A stretch of DNA of 64,000 nucleotides from Gammaproteobacteria bacterium (GTDB lineage Bacteria > Pseudomonadota > Gammaproteobacteria > Ga0077536). Of this stretch, positions 32,297 through 40,989 are shown piece by piece (position 1 is the first letter of the stretch; every line of letters starts with the position of its first letter). Position numbers and translations under genes: made by a program. Under the pieces are notes generated by a model. It was not told the origin of the DNA, did no database searches, and saw only the letters and a list, made by a program, of their open reading frames with translations. The stretch lies in assembly GCA_020849475.1 (NCBI GenBank), contig JADLGE010000076.1, forward strand, positions 1 through 64,000, read 5' to 3'.

Positions 32297-35200
32297 ATGA
32301 CTGAGTACACAGCGCCCCTGCCGACGTGGCGACCCGCGCTGGCGCTTTACCGGCTTCTGGCGCGCTATCCGCTGCGTGTGACCTTTCCCGCGATCATGGC
32401 GGTCGGCTTCGCGCTGCTGCTCATCGACACCTACGTGCACGAATTCGACGCCAACCGTCGTCATGCCCTGGCGCAGATGGCGACGCGCGTGGTGTCGACC
32501 TCGAACGAGATGACCGCGCAGCTCGCGCACTCCCTGCTCAAGCATCATGCCGGCGATGTCACGGCGGCGTTCGAGGCGCTGACGCTCGATCCGGATTTCG
32601 AGGCTGCGGTGCTGGTGGATACCGCCGGCAATGTGCTGGCGGCCAGCGGTGCGCAGGAAACCGGCGCCAGCTTCGACAAGTCGCATTTTGGTCTCGTCGA
32701 TGGGCGTGAGCCGGCGGCGGGTGGCGAGGTCCGTGGCTCGCGTTTCTATGCGGTGACGCCGGTCATGGCACCGGCGGCCGATGGTCAGCCGCCACGGGAA
32801 ATCGGACGTCTCTACCGACGCGACCGCACCGAGGCCGCGCTGGCCGCCGCCAGTGTCGTCGCGCGCAGGGAAGCGACGCGCCATGGTCTCGAGTTCGCCG
32901 TGGTGCTGTTGCTGCTGTGGTGGGTGGGTGATCGTGTCTACCGTGCGCGGCTCGGCACCATCGAGGCCGCGGCCCAGGCCGTCAGTGGCGGCGAATTCGG
33001 CGTGCGCGTCACCTTGAACGGCGAGGACGAGCTCGCCAATCTCGCGCAGGCTTTCAATCATATGGTGGCGCGCCTCGAAAGCGACAAGGGCATTTTACTC
33101 GAACAGTCGCAGACCCTCGCCACCACCAACGCCGAACTCGATTCCCTGCGCAAGGCGCTCGACGCCCATGCCATCGTTTCCATCACCGATGAGTTCGGAG
33201 ACATCGTGCATGCCAACGACAAATTCTGCGAAATCAGCGGTTACTCGCGCGCTGAACTACTGGGGAATAACCATCGCCTCTTGAAGTCCGACGCCCATGG
33301 CGAAGAAGCCTATCGCCAACTGTGGAACACCATCCTCGATGGTCAAGCCTGGCACGGCGTATTGCAGAACCGGCGCAAGGACGGCGCGCCCTACTGGGTA
33401 CAGTCGAGCATTCTGCCCTTGGTCGGCAGAGGCGGCCGGCACGGCGGATACATTTCGCTGCGCACAGATATCACCGAGAGAGAACGCCTGCGCCTCGCGC
33501 TCGACCGCCTCGCGCGCATCGATGTGCTGCACGACCCGTTTGATTTGTTCGCCGAGGCCCTCGCCTACGGCATCGATGCCAGCGCCGCCGGCGTGGTGCG
33601 CTTCGTCGAGAACAACCAGCGCCAGCGTCTGCTCGGCAGTTGGCCGCAGCGCGCGGAATTCGAAGAAAGCGAAGTGCTGGGCAGCGCCGCCGCCATCCGT
33701 GATGGCGCGCCAGGCTTCAGTCAATGCGCCTGCCTGAACAGTCTGTTTCCCGACGACCCGCTGTTGGCCGGTCACGATCATGAATGCCTGTATGCCGAAC
33801 CCATCATCGACCTGGCCGGCAAACCCATCGGCATGCTCTATGCGCTGCGTCGCTGTCGCCCGACCGACGAGGCCAGCACCCGCGCGCTGCTCGGCACGGT
33901 GGCGCGACGCGCCGCGGCCGAAATACAACGTCAGTCCATGGAACGCGCGCAGGCACGCCAGCAGGTGTGGCTGGAGTTCGTGATCCAGGGCGCGGCGGCC
34001 GGCGTGTGGGATTGGGATCTCACCACCGACGCCGTGCAGTACAACGAGACCTGGGCGCGCATGCTCGGCTACGAGCTCAGCGAGCTCAGGCATCATGTCG
34101 ACACCTGGAAGAGCTTCATTCATCCCGACGACATCGAGCATGCGATTGCCGCGGTGGCAGCGCATATCGCCGGCAATTGCGAGCATTACGAATCCGAGCA
34201 TCGCCTGCGCAAGAAGGACGGCAGCTACATCTGGGTGCTGGACCGCGGCACCGTCACCGTGCGGACGCCGGAAGGCCGGGCTTTGCGCATGTCTGGCGTG
34301 CACATGGATATCACGCGGCTCAAGAACGTCCAGGATGCGCTGGTGGCCGAGCAGGAGCGCTTGCAGCTGGTGCTGGATAACGTGCCGATAGGTCTGTGGG
34401 AGCTCGACCTGGAGTCGGGTGCCGCCACCACCTCCAGCCAATGGCTGACGCGTCTTGGTTTCAGTGCAGCCGCGCATCCCCATTCGCGAGATGATTGGGC
34501 GAACATTATCCATGTCGATGACCGCGAGCGTGTGCGTACGGCATTCGGCGCCTACCTGCATGGCGAGACCGCGGGCTACGCGGTCGAATTCCGTATTTCC
34601 TCCGGGAATGGCAAATGGCACTGGGTGTTGAGCCGTGGCGTGGTGACAGCGCGTGGTGAGGATGGTCGCGCGCTGCGCCTGATCGGTATCCATCTCGACA
34701 TCAACGACAAGAAGCGCACCGAAGCCGCGCTCATCGACAGCGAAGCGCGCTTGCGTGCAGTGCTCGACAATTCACCGATCGGCATTTTCTGGACCGACAG
34801 CGCAGGCGCCCTGCAGTACCTGAACGCCTCGCTGCGCAAGAATTTCGAACTGGACGCCGAGCAAGGCATGGGCGACAGCTGGAGGGAATTCATTCATCCG
34901 GAAGATCGCCCAAGGGTGATTGCAAGCTGGAACGACTATGTCAGCAGCGACGCGCCGGTATGGGAAATCGAATATCGGGCGGTATTTCCCAAGGTCAGTA
35001 TGCGTATCGTGCATGTGCGCGTGGCGCGTACTCACGGCGCCGGCAGTTCGCTCGGCTTTGTCGGCGCGCTGGAAGACATCACCGAAGCGCGCACCCAGGA
35101 AGTCGAGCACGAACGCCTGCGCCTGCAGATTCAGCAGGCGCAGAAAATGGAAGCGGTGGGGCAGCTGGCGGGCGGCATCGCCCACGACTTCAACAACATT

Positions 35201-36265
35201 CTTGCCAGCGTGATTGGTTTCGGCACCCTCGCGCGCGACCGCTTTGCACAAGATCCGAGCAGCAAGCTTGCCGAATATCTCAACGCGGTGGTGACGGCCG
35301 GTGAACGCGGTCGCGACGTGGTGGCCAAGATGCTGGCCTTCAGCCGTGCCGCGCCCAGCGGCCAGAGCCAGGCCATCGAGCCGGTGGCGGTGGCGCGCGA
35401 AGTGGCGCACCTGCTCAGCACCATCATTCCATCCAGCATCGAATTCAAGCTCGAGGTGCGCGAGCCAGTGCCACCGATAGCGATGGACGCCGTCGACTTG
35501 CACCAAGTGCTGGTCAATCTCGTGGTCAACGCGCGTGACGCGGTCGACAGCCATGGCCACATCGTGATCCGCATTGATGATGTCGCGACGTTTCATGATC
35601 GCTGCGCTGCCTGCCAGATGCCGGTGGACGGCGACTACGTGGCCATCTCGGTCAGCGATGATGGCGCCGGCATGGACGCGGCGACCCTGACGCGCATCTT
35701 CGACCCGTTCTACACCACCAAGGAAGTGGGCAAGGGCAGCGGCATGGGCCTGTCGGTGGTGCACGGCATCATGCATCGCGCAGACGGCCACATCCTGGTC
35801 AGGTCCGAGCCCGGTGTGGGCACCGAATTCGTGCTGCTGTTCCGTCCGGCCCATGCCTTGCTGGAAGGCACGGCCGTGGCAGAACAACGCGCGGTGGCGG
35901 TCACTGGATTGCGTGTGCTGGTGGTGGACGACGAACCCTTGATACGCAACTTCGTCAATGAACTGCTACTCGGCGAGGGCGCCCATCCTACGCTGGTCGC
36001 CAATGGCCTCGAAGCGCGCACACTGTTCGCCGCCCATCCCGAGAACTTCGACGTGGTGTTCACCGATCAGACCATGCCAGGCCTCACCGGCCTCGAACTG
36101 ACCGCGAAGCTGCGCGAAGTGCGCGCCGATGTGCCGGTGGTGCTGTACAGCGGTTACACCGATACGGTCACGCGTGAAGTGGCGCGCGCCGGCGGCGTGG
36201 TGTTCCTCGGCAAGCCGGCCGAACCGCAGGCCTTGCTGAGCGCGCTGCAGACGGCGGCGGCCTGA
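32297..36265 (+). CDS. large membrane hybrid sensor histidine kinase (HAMP, PAS, GAF, HisKA, HATPase, REC)
   Basis: A 1322-residue kinase. A helix near residues 28-48, an extracytoplasmic sensor of about 150 residues and a second helix near 197-215 are followed by HAMP. PAS follows near 290-400 (HANDKFCEISGYSRAELLG), then a GAF-like region about 405-545 and three more PAS/PAC modules between 555 and 945. HisKA comes next, with His963 in GGIAHDFNNILASV. HATPase_c has NLVVNARDAVDSHG and GSGMGLSVVHGIM, and the C-terminal receiver has Asp1257 in VVFTDQTMPGLTG. A Cys pair (DRCAACQMP) inside the ATPase lid region is unusual. The signal is unknown; the HTH-receiver protein just upstream is the obvious partner. 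Confidence 0.88.
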   Translation: MTEYTAPLPTWRPALALYRLLARYPLRVTFPAIMAVGFALLLIDTYVHEFDANRRHALAQMATRVVSTSNEMTAQLAHSLLKHHAGDVTAAFEALTLDPDFEAAVLVDTAGNVLAASGAQETGASFDKSHFGLVDGREPAAGGEVRGSRFYAVTPVMAPAADGQPPREIGRLYRRDRTEAALAAASVVARREATRHGLEFAVVLLLLWWVGDRVYRARLGTIEAAAQAVSGGEFGVRVTLNGEDELANLAQAFNHMVARLESDKGILLEQSQTLATTNAELDSLRKALDAHAIVSITDEFGDIVHANDKFCEISGYSRAELLGNNHRLLKSDAHGEEAYRQLWNTILDGQAWHGVLQNRRKDGAPYWVQSSILPLVGRGGRHGGYISLRTDITERERLRLALDRLARIDVLHDPFDLFAEALAYGIDASAAGVVRFVENNQRQRLLGSWPQRAEFEESEVLGSAAAIRDGAPGFSQCACLNSLFPDDPLLAGHDHECLYAEPIIDLAGKPIGMLYALRRCRPTDEASTRALLGTVARRAAAEIQRQSMERAQARQQVWLEFVIQGAAAGVWDWDLTTDAVQYNETWARMLGYELSELRHHVDTWKSFIHPDDIEHAIAAVAAHIAGNCEHYESEHRLRKKDGSYIWVLDRGTVTVRTPEGRALRMSGVHMDITRLKNVQDALVAEQERLQLVLDNVPIGLWELDLESGAATTSSQWLTRLGFSAAAHPHSRDDWANIIHVDDRERVRTAFGAYLHGETAGYAVEFRISSGNGKWHWVLSRGVVTARGEDGRALRLIGIHLDINDKKRTEAALIDSEARLRAVLDNSPIGIFWTDSAGALQYLNASLRKNFELDAEQGMGDSWREFIHPEDRPRVIASWNDYVSSDAPVWEIEYRAVFPKVSMRIVHVRVARTHGAGSSLGFVGALEDITEARTQEVEHERLRLQIQQAQKMEAVGQLAGGIAHDFNNILASVIGFGTLARDRFAQDPSSKLAEYLNAVVTAGERGRDVVAKMLAFSRAAPSGQSQAIEPVAVAREVAHLLSTIIPSSIEFKLEVREPVPPIAMDAVDLHQVLVNLVVNARDAVDSHGHIVIRIDDVATFHDRCAACQMPVDGDYVAISVSDDGAGMDAATLTRIFDPFYTTKEVGKGSGMGLSVVHGIMHRADGHILVRSEPGVGTEFVLLFRPAHALLEGTAVAEQRAVAVTGLRVLVVDDEPLIRNFVNELLLGEGAHPTLVANGLEARTLFAAHPENFDVVFTDQTMPGLTGLELTAKLREVRADVPVVLYSGYTDTVTREVARAGGVVFLGKPAEPQALLSALQTAAA

Positions 36266-36323
36266 GCGACGGGCGACACATCGCGGCGCCCGCGGCGAGC
36301 TGCGCGTGGGGCGCGGCCCGCCG

Positions 36324-37637
36324 TCAGCTGCCGTTGGCCGGCATGTCCGACGCCAGACGCAGCGGATTTTCCAGCTCGGCCACCAACGCGCTCAGGAAAT
36401 TTGCGGCATCGGCGCCGTTGATGACACGGTGGTCAAAGCCCAAGGTCAGCGACAGGCATTGACGCACGACAATCTGCCCGGCAAGCACACACGGGGTTTC
36501 CTGCAGCGCGCCGACGCCGAGTATGGCGAGCTCCGGCCAATTCACCAGCGGTTGCAAGGTCTCGACCTTCATTCCACCGAGATTTGAAATCGTGAAGCCG
36601 GCGCCCTGGTAGGCGCGCAATGGCAGCCGCTGTTCGCGCGCGCCGCGTATCAATTCATCGAGTTGGGCGGCGAGACCGGCGAGATCATGGGCGAGTGGTT
36701 CACGCGCTACCGGCACCACCAGGCCGCGCGGCGTTGCCACGGCGAGTCCCACGTTCACGTATTCGCGAAACACCAGGGCGTGATGTTCGGCGTCGTAGGC
36801 AGCATTGAACAGCGGCTGTGCACGCAGCAGCTTGGCCACCGCGCGCACCATGAGCACACTCAGGGTGATGGGCGCTGCTCCTTCGCGATGGGATTTGCGC
36901 AGATCGCGCCGCGCTGCTTCGAGGGCAGTGACGTCGGCGCGCGCCTGAATCCATGCGTGTGGAATGAGGCTCGCCGAGCGCGCCATGTTCCTGGCCGTGG
37001 TGCGCGCGATGCGCGGCAGCGCCTGCGTATGCACGGCGCCAAAGGTCGCGAGATCGGGCAGCGTTTCAAATGCGGGCGTTGCAAGGGGAGTGCTCTTGAA
37101 GTGCTGTTGCACATGCCGCCGCACATCCTCGCGACTGATGCGCTGGCGCGGCCCGGTGCCGCGCACCTGCGCAAGATCAACGCCGAGTTCGCGCGCTTCG
37201 CGCCGCGCCGCCGGGCCGGCCGGGATCATGGGCGCGGTGGTGCGCGGCGCGCGCGGAACATCCGCGGGTGGCATTGCGAATAGCGACGCAGGCGCTGGCG
37301 AGTCATCGACAGGAACGGCTGACAATGCGCTTTCCGGTGTCGCTGTCGCCGCGTCGCCGGCGCGCGGCAAAGTAACCGTTGACGGCGCATCGCTCGCCGC
37401 GAGGGTTGCGAAACGCGTACCGGCAGACACCGTTTGCCCGACTTCAACCGCAACTTCCATGATGCATCCGGCGCACTCGGCCGGCACTTCCAGGGTGACC
37501 TTGTCGGTTTCGATTTCAAGCAGACTCTGGCCTGCCGCGACCATCGCGCCGACGCCGAACAGCACGGCCACCACCGTGCCTTCCGCCGCGCCTTCGCCCA
37601 AGTCCGGGATCATGAGCGCTGTGCTGTGTGCACCCAT
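36324..37637 (-). CDS. aceF: dihydrolipoamide acetyltransferase (pyruvate dehydrogenase E2)
   Basis: A 437-residue E2 with one N-terminal lipoyl domain (lipoyl Lys in EIETDKVTLEVPAE), an Ala/Pro-rich linker, a peripheral subunit-binding domain (PAARREARELGVDLAQVRGTG, then RISREDV), and a catalytic domain ending with DHRVINGADAANFL, whose His is catalytic. E. coli AceF has three lipoyl domains, so this is the short one-lipoyl form. The Asn in DHRVING replaces the Asp of the E. coli enzyme, a variation known in other AceF proteins. The gene starts one base after the aceE stop, so the pair is one operon. Transfers acetyl from lipoyl-lysine to CoA. Confidence 0.93.
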   Translation of the reverse strand: MGAHSTALMIPDLGEGAAEGTVVAVLFGVGAMVAAGQSLLEIETDKVTLEVPAECAGCIMEVAVEVGQTVSAGTRFATLAASDAPSTVTLPRAGDAATATPESALSAVPVDDSPAPASLFAMPPADVPRAPRTTAPMIPAGPAARREARELGVDLAQVRGTGPRQRISREDVRRHVQQHFKSTPLATPAFETLPDLATFGAVHTQALPRIARTTARNMARSASLIPHAWIQARADVTALEAARRDLRKSHREGAAPITLSVLMVRAVAKLLRAQPLFNAAYDAEHHALVFREYVNVGLAVATPRGLVVPVAREPLAHDLAGLAAQLDELIRGAREQRLPLRAYQGAGFTISNLGGMKVETLQPLVNWPELAILGVGALQETPCVLAGQIVVRQCLSLTLGFDHRVINGADAANFLSALVAELENPLRLASDMPANGS

Positions 37638-37638
37638 G

Positions 37639-40314
37639 TCAGTGCTCGGCCGCCGCGCTCGCTTCGGTATCGAGGGCGAACTCGCGGATGACGTCGCTCA
37701 TCTCCGCCGCGCGGGCTTCACCGCGACGCTTGAGTCCATCCAGGGCGGCCAGCACGATGTGCGCCGCGTCGACTTCAAAGTAACGCCTGAGCGCCTGCCG
37801 TGTATCGCTGACGCCAAAGCCGTCGGTGCCGAGCGCGGTGAACTCGCCCGGTATCCACGCTGCAATCGCGCCGGCATAGCTCTTCATGTAATCCGACACC
37901 GCGACGAACACGCCGCTCTCGCCCGCCAGCATTTGTGCAAGGTAGGGCGTGCGCGGCGGCGCTTCGGGATGCAGACGGTTCCAGCGTTCGCAGGCCAGTG
38001 CATCGCGCTGCAGGGCGTTGTAGCTCGTCACGCTCCACACATCGACCGCGCAGCCCCGTGCTTCGAGGAGCGGCACGGCGGCGAGCGCCTGTTGCATGAG
38101 ACTGCCGCTCGCGAGCAGGTGCACGTGGCGGCTCGCGCCGTCGGTGGCGGCATGTCGACGCAAACGATAGAGACCGCGCAGAATGCCTGCGCTGGGGTCG
38201 TCCTGCGGCAATGGCGGCATGGGGTAGCTTTCGTTGTACACCGTCAGGTAATAGAACACCTTCTCGCCCTCGCCATACATGCGGCGAATGCCATCGCGAA
38301 TGATGATGGCGAGCTCATAGGCAAAGGCCGGGTCATAACTCATGAGGTTGGGCACGGTGCTCGCCACGAGCTGCGAGTGCCCGTCCTGGTGCTGCAGCCC
38401 TTCACCGTTGAGGGTGGTGCGGCCGGCGGTGCCACCGAGCAGAAAGCCGCGCGCGAGCATGTCGCCACACGCCCAGATCATGTCGCCGACGCGTTGAAAG
38501 CCGAACATCGAGTAGAAGATATAAAACGGGATGGTCGGCACGCCGTGCATCGCGTAAGCGGTGCCGGCCGCCAGGAACGAGGCCATGGCGCCGGTTTCGC
38601 AGATCCCTTCCTGCAGAATCTGACCGTCGACGGCTTCCTTGTAGGGTAGCAGCGAGCCGGCATCCACCGGTGTGTAGTGCTGACCTTCGGGCGCATAGAT
38701 GCCGGCCGCCTTGAACAGCGCGTCCATGCCGAAGGTGCGCGCCTCGTCGGGCACGATGGGCACCACGTAGCGGCCGATATCCGGATCCTTGAGGAGCTTG
38801 GTGAGCAGACGCACCGCCGCCGCGGTGGTCGACACCGGGCGCTCGTTCGAACCCTGCAGAAATTCCGCGAAGCGTTCGCGCGGCGGCGTGGGCAGCGCCG
38901 GGCAGTCGACTTCGCGCGTTGGCAGGCTGCCGCCCAGGGCCGCGCGCCGCGTTTTCAGATATCGCATTTCCGCACTGTCGTCGGCCGGCCGATAGAATTC
39001 GGCGCGCATCACCGCCTCGGCACTGAGTGGCACACCGTAGTCGCGTGCACAGCGCTCACGTTCCTGCGGTTTCAGATTCTTCTTCTGATGTACGGTGTTG
39101 GTGCCCTGCACCGCGCCGAGGCCGTCACCTTTGACCGTCTTCACCAGGATCACGGTCGGCTGATCTTTCGAGCGCAGCGCGCGCTGATAGGCGGCAAAAA
39201 TTTTCTTGGGATCCTGGCCGCCGCGCTTGATCAGCCGCACTTCGTCATCGGTCAGCGATTCCATGAGGCGTCGCAGTTCGGGATTGTTCTCCACCCAGTG
39301 TTCGCGCTGGCGGTCGCCCGGCAGCACCGAGTAATACTGGTAGTCGCCGTCGAGCGCGTTTTCCATGCGCTTGCGCAGCGTTCCCGCGTGGTCCTGGGCC
39401 AGGAGCGCGTCCCAACCGCTGCCCCAGATCACTTTGAGCACGTTCCAGTCCGCGCCACGGAAGCGGCGTTCGAGTTCCTGGATGATTTTGCCGTTGCCGC
39501 GCACCGGGCCGTCGAGGCGCTGCAGATTGCAGTTGACGACCAGAATCAGGTTGTCGAGTTTCTCGCGCGCGGCAATGGAAATGGTGCCCAGCACTTCCGG
39601 CTCGTCCGCTTCACCGTCGCCGATGAAACACCAGACCTTGCCGCCGTTGCGCGGCTTGAGCCCGCGATTCTCGAGGTATTTGGCGAAGCGCGCCTGGTAG
39701 ATGGCGGTCGGCGTCGACAAACCCATGGAGGCACAGGGCACGGCCCAGAAGTCCGGCATGGCGCGCGGGTGGGGATAGGACGACAGTCCGCCGCCGGGCG
39801 CCAGCTGACGACGGAAATTGCCGAGCTGGTGCTCGCTCAGTCGGCCTTCAAGAAAGGCGCGGGCATAGACGCCGGGTGCGGCGTGCGGTTGGAAGATAAC
39901 CGTGTCGCCGCCATAGTCGCTGCCCTTGTTGCGAAAGAAATGCTGAAAGCCGACTTCCATCTGCGTGGCGGCCGACGCATAGGTGGCGATGTGACCACCG
40001 ACGCCATGACCGGCATCGGCTGCCTGCAGCACCATCGCCATGGCATTCCAGCGAATGAGATTCTCGATGCGTTTTTCAAGCTCGATGTCACCGGGGTAGG
40101 GCGGCTGCTCAGCCACGGCGATGGTGTTCACATAGGGCGTGTTGAGCGGCGCCTCGTTGATGGGCACGCCGATACTCGTTGCATGCCCGAGCACCGCGTG
40201 CAGCAGCGCATGGGTGCGCTGCGGCCCGTAGGTCGCGCACAGATAGTCGAGCGAGTCCAACCATTCGCGCTCTTCGAGCGCGTATCCATCGTCAGCATTG
40301 TCGGGCTTGTTCAT
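37639..40314 (-). CDS. aceE: pyruvate dehydrogenase E1, homodimeric type
   Basis: An 891-residue AceE-type E1, close to the usual length. Motifs are REWLDSLDYLCATYGPQRTHALL, the TPP region FIGDGEADEPEVLGT with NCNLQRLDGPVRGNGKIIQELE, GHSQLVASTVPNL, and IPFYIFYSMFGFQRVGDMIWA. It decarboxylates pyruvate and acetylates the lipoyl group of AceF. The ATG 40314 is preceded by GGAAAG; an in-frame GTG sits directly before it. The divergent Lrp-type gene begins 131 bases away and may regulate it. E3 could be supplied by the lpdA copy at 62661, or by another copy outside the window. Confidence 0.95.
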   Translation of the reverse strand: MNKPDNADDGYALEEREWLDSLDYLCATYGPQRTHALLHAVLGHATSIGVPINEAPLNTPYVNTIAVAEQPPYPGDIELEKRIENLIRWNAMAMVLQAADAGHGVGGHIATYASAATQMEVGFQHFFRNKGSDYGGDTVIFQPHAAPGVYARAFLEGRLSEHQLGNFRRQLAPGGGLSSYPHPRAMPDFWAVPCASMGLSTPTAIYQARFAKYLENRGLKPRNGGKVWCFIGDGEADEPEVLGTISIAAREKLDNLILVVNCNLQRLDGPVRGNGKIIQELERRFRGADWNVLKVIWGSGWDALLAQDHAGTLRKRMENALDGDYQYYSVLPGDRQREHWVENNPELRRLMESLTDDEVRLIKRGGQDPKKIFAAYQRALRSKDQPTVILVKTVKGDGLGAVQGTNTVHQKKNLKPQERERCARDYGVPLSAEAVMRAEFYRPADDSAEMRYLKTRRAALGGSLPTREVDCPALPTPPRERFAEFLQGSNERPVSTTAAAVRLLTKLLKDPDIGRYVVPIVPDEARTFGMDALFKAAGIYAPEGQHYTPVDAGSLLPYKEAVDGQILQEGICETGAMASFLAAGTAYAMHGVPTIPFYIFYSMFGFQRVGDMIWACGDMLARGFLLGGTAGRTTLNGEGLQHQDGHSQLVASTVPNLMSYDPAFAYELAIIIRDGIRRMYGEGEKVFYYLTVYNESYPMPPLPQDDPSAGILRGLYRLRRHAATDGASRHVHLLASGSLMQQALAAVPLLEARGCAVDVWSVTSYNALQRDALACERWNRLHPEAPPRTPYLAQMLAGESGVFVAVSDYMKSYAGAIAAWIPGEFTALGTDGFGVSDTRQALRRYFEVDAAHIVLAALDGLKRRGEARAAEMSDVIREFALDTEASAAAEH

Positions 40315-40445
40315 CACGGCTTTCCGCGTTTCTAAACGGGCGCGAAAAGTCTAATGGGCAGGCATCGCAATTAGCTGCCAAAATCGCGTCAGTGTCGGGC
40401 GCGCGCGCAATCCATACCAAGCAATAGTGAGATTTGAGGTCATTT

Positions 40446-40973
40446 ATGCCAACGCAACCCTTGGACCGCATGGACTACCGAATCCTGAGTCACCTGCAGA
40501 ACGACGCGCGTTTGACCAATCTGCAACTGGCGGAGGACGTCGGGTTGTCGCCCTCTCCCTGTCTGCGGCGGGTCAAGGCGCTGGAGGACAGTGGCATCAT
40601 CCGGCGCTACGTGGCGATTCTCGATGCGGTCGCCGTCGGTCTCCCGATCAGCGCCTTCATCAACGTTTCATTGCGCAGCCAGGAGCGCGAAGCCCTGGAG
40701 CAGTTCCAGTCGCGCATCACGGCTTGTCCGGAAGTCATGGAGTGCTATCTCATGACCGGCAATTCGGATTACCTGCTGCGCGTGGTGGTGCCGGACCTTG
40801 AGTCCTACGAACGTTTTCTCGGTGACAAACTGACGCGCATTCCTGGCGTCGGCAACATCCAGACCAGCTTTGCATTGAAGCCGGTGGTGTATCGCACCGA
40901 GCTGCCGCTCGGCGAGTCGAGTGGCAAGACCGTGAAGCACAGCGCCAAGGCGAAGGCGAACAAACGACGCTGA
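40446..40973 (+). CDS. Lrp/AsnC-family transcriptional regulator
   Basis: A 175-residue regulator. The HTH is near the start (LDRMDYRILSHLQNDARLTN, then LQLAEDVGLSPSPCLRRVKAL) and the RAM effector domain follows (VMECYLMTGNSDYLLRVVVPD). A Lys-rich tail of about 20 residues (KHSAKAKANKRR end) extends past the usual fold and may add nonspecific DNA affinity. GAGG lies 7 bases before ATG 40446; an in-frame TTG at 40434 is less likely. It is divergent from aceE, so control of pyruvate dehydrogenase is plausible. Family members respond to amino acids such as leucine; the effector here is unknown. Confidence 0.9.
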   Translation: MPTQPLDRMDYRILSHLQNDARLTNLQLAEDVGLSPSPCLRRVKALEDSGIIRRYVAILDAVAVGLPISAFINVSLRSQEREALEQFQSRITACPEVMECYLMTGNSDYLLRVVVPDLESYERFLGDKLTRIPGVGNIQTSFALKPVVYRTELPLGESSGKTVKHSAKAKANKRR

Positions 40974-40989
40974 AGCGCGCCGCCAGGTT

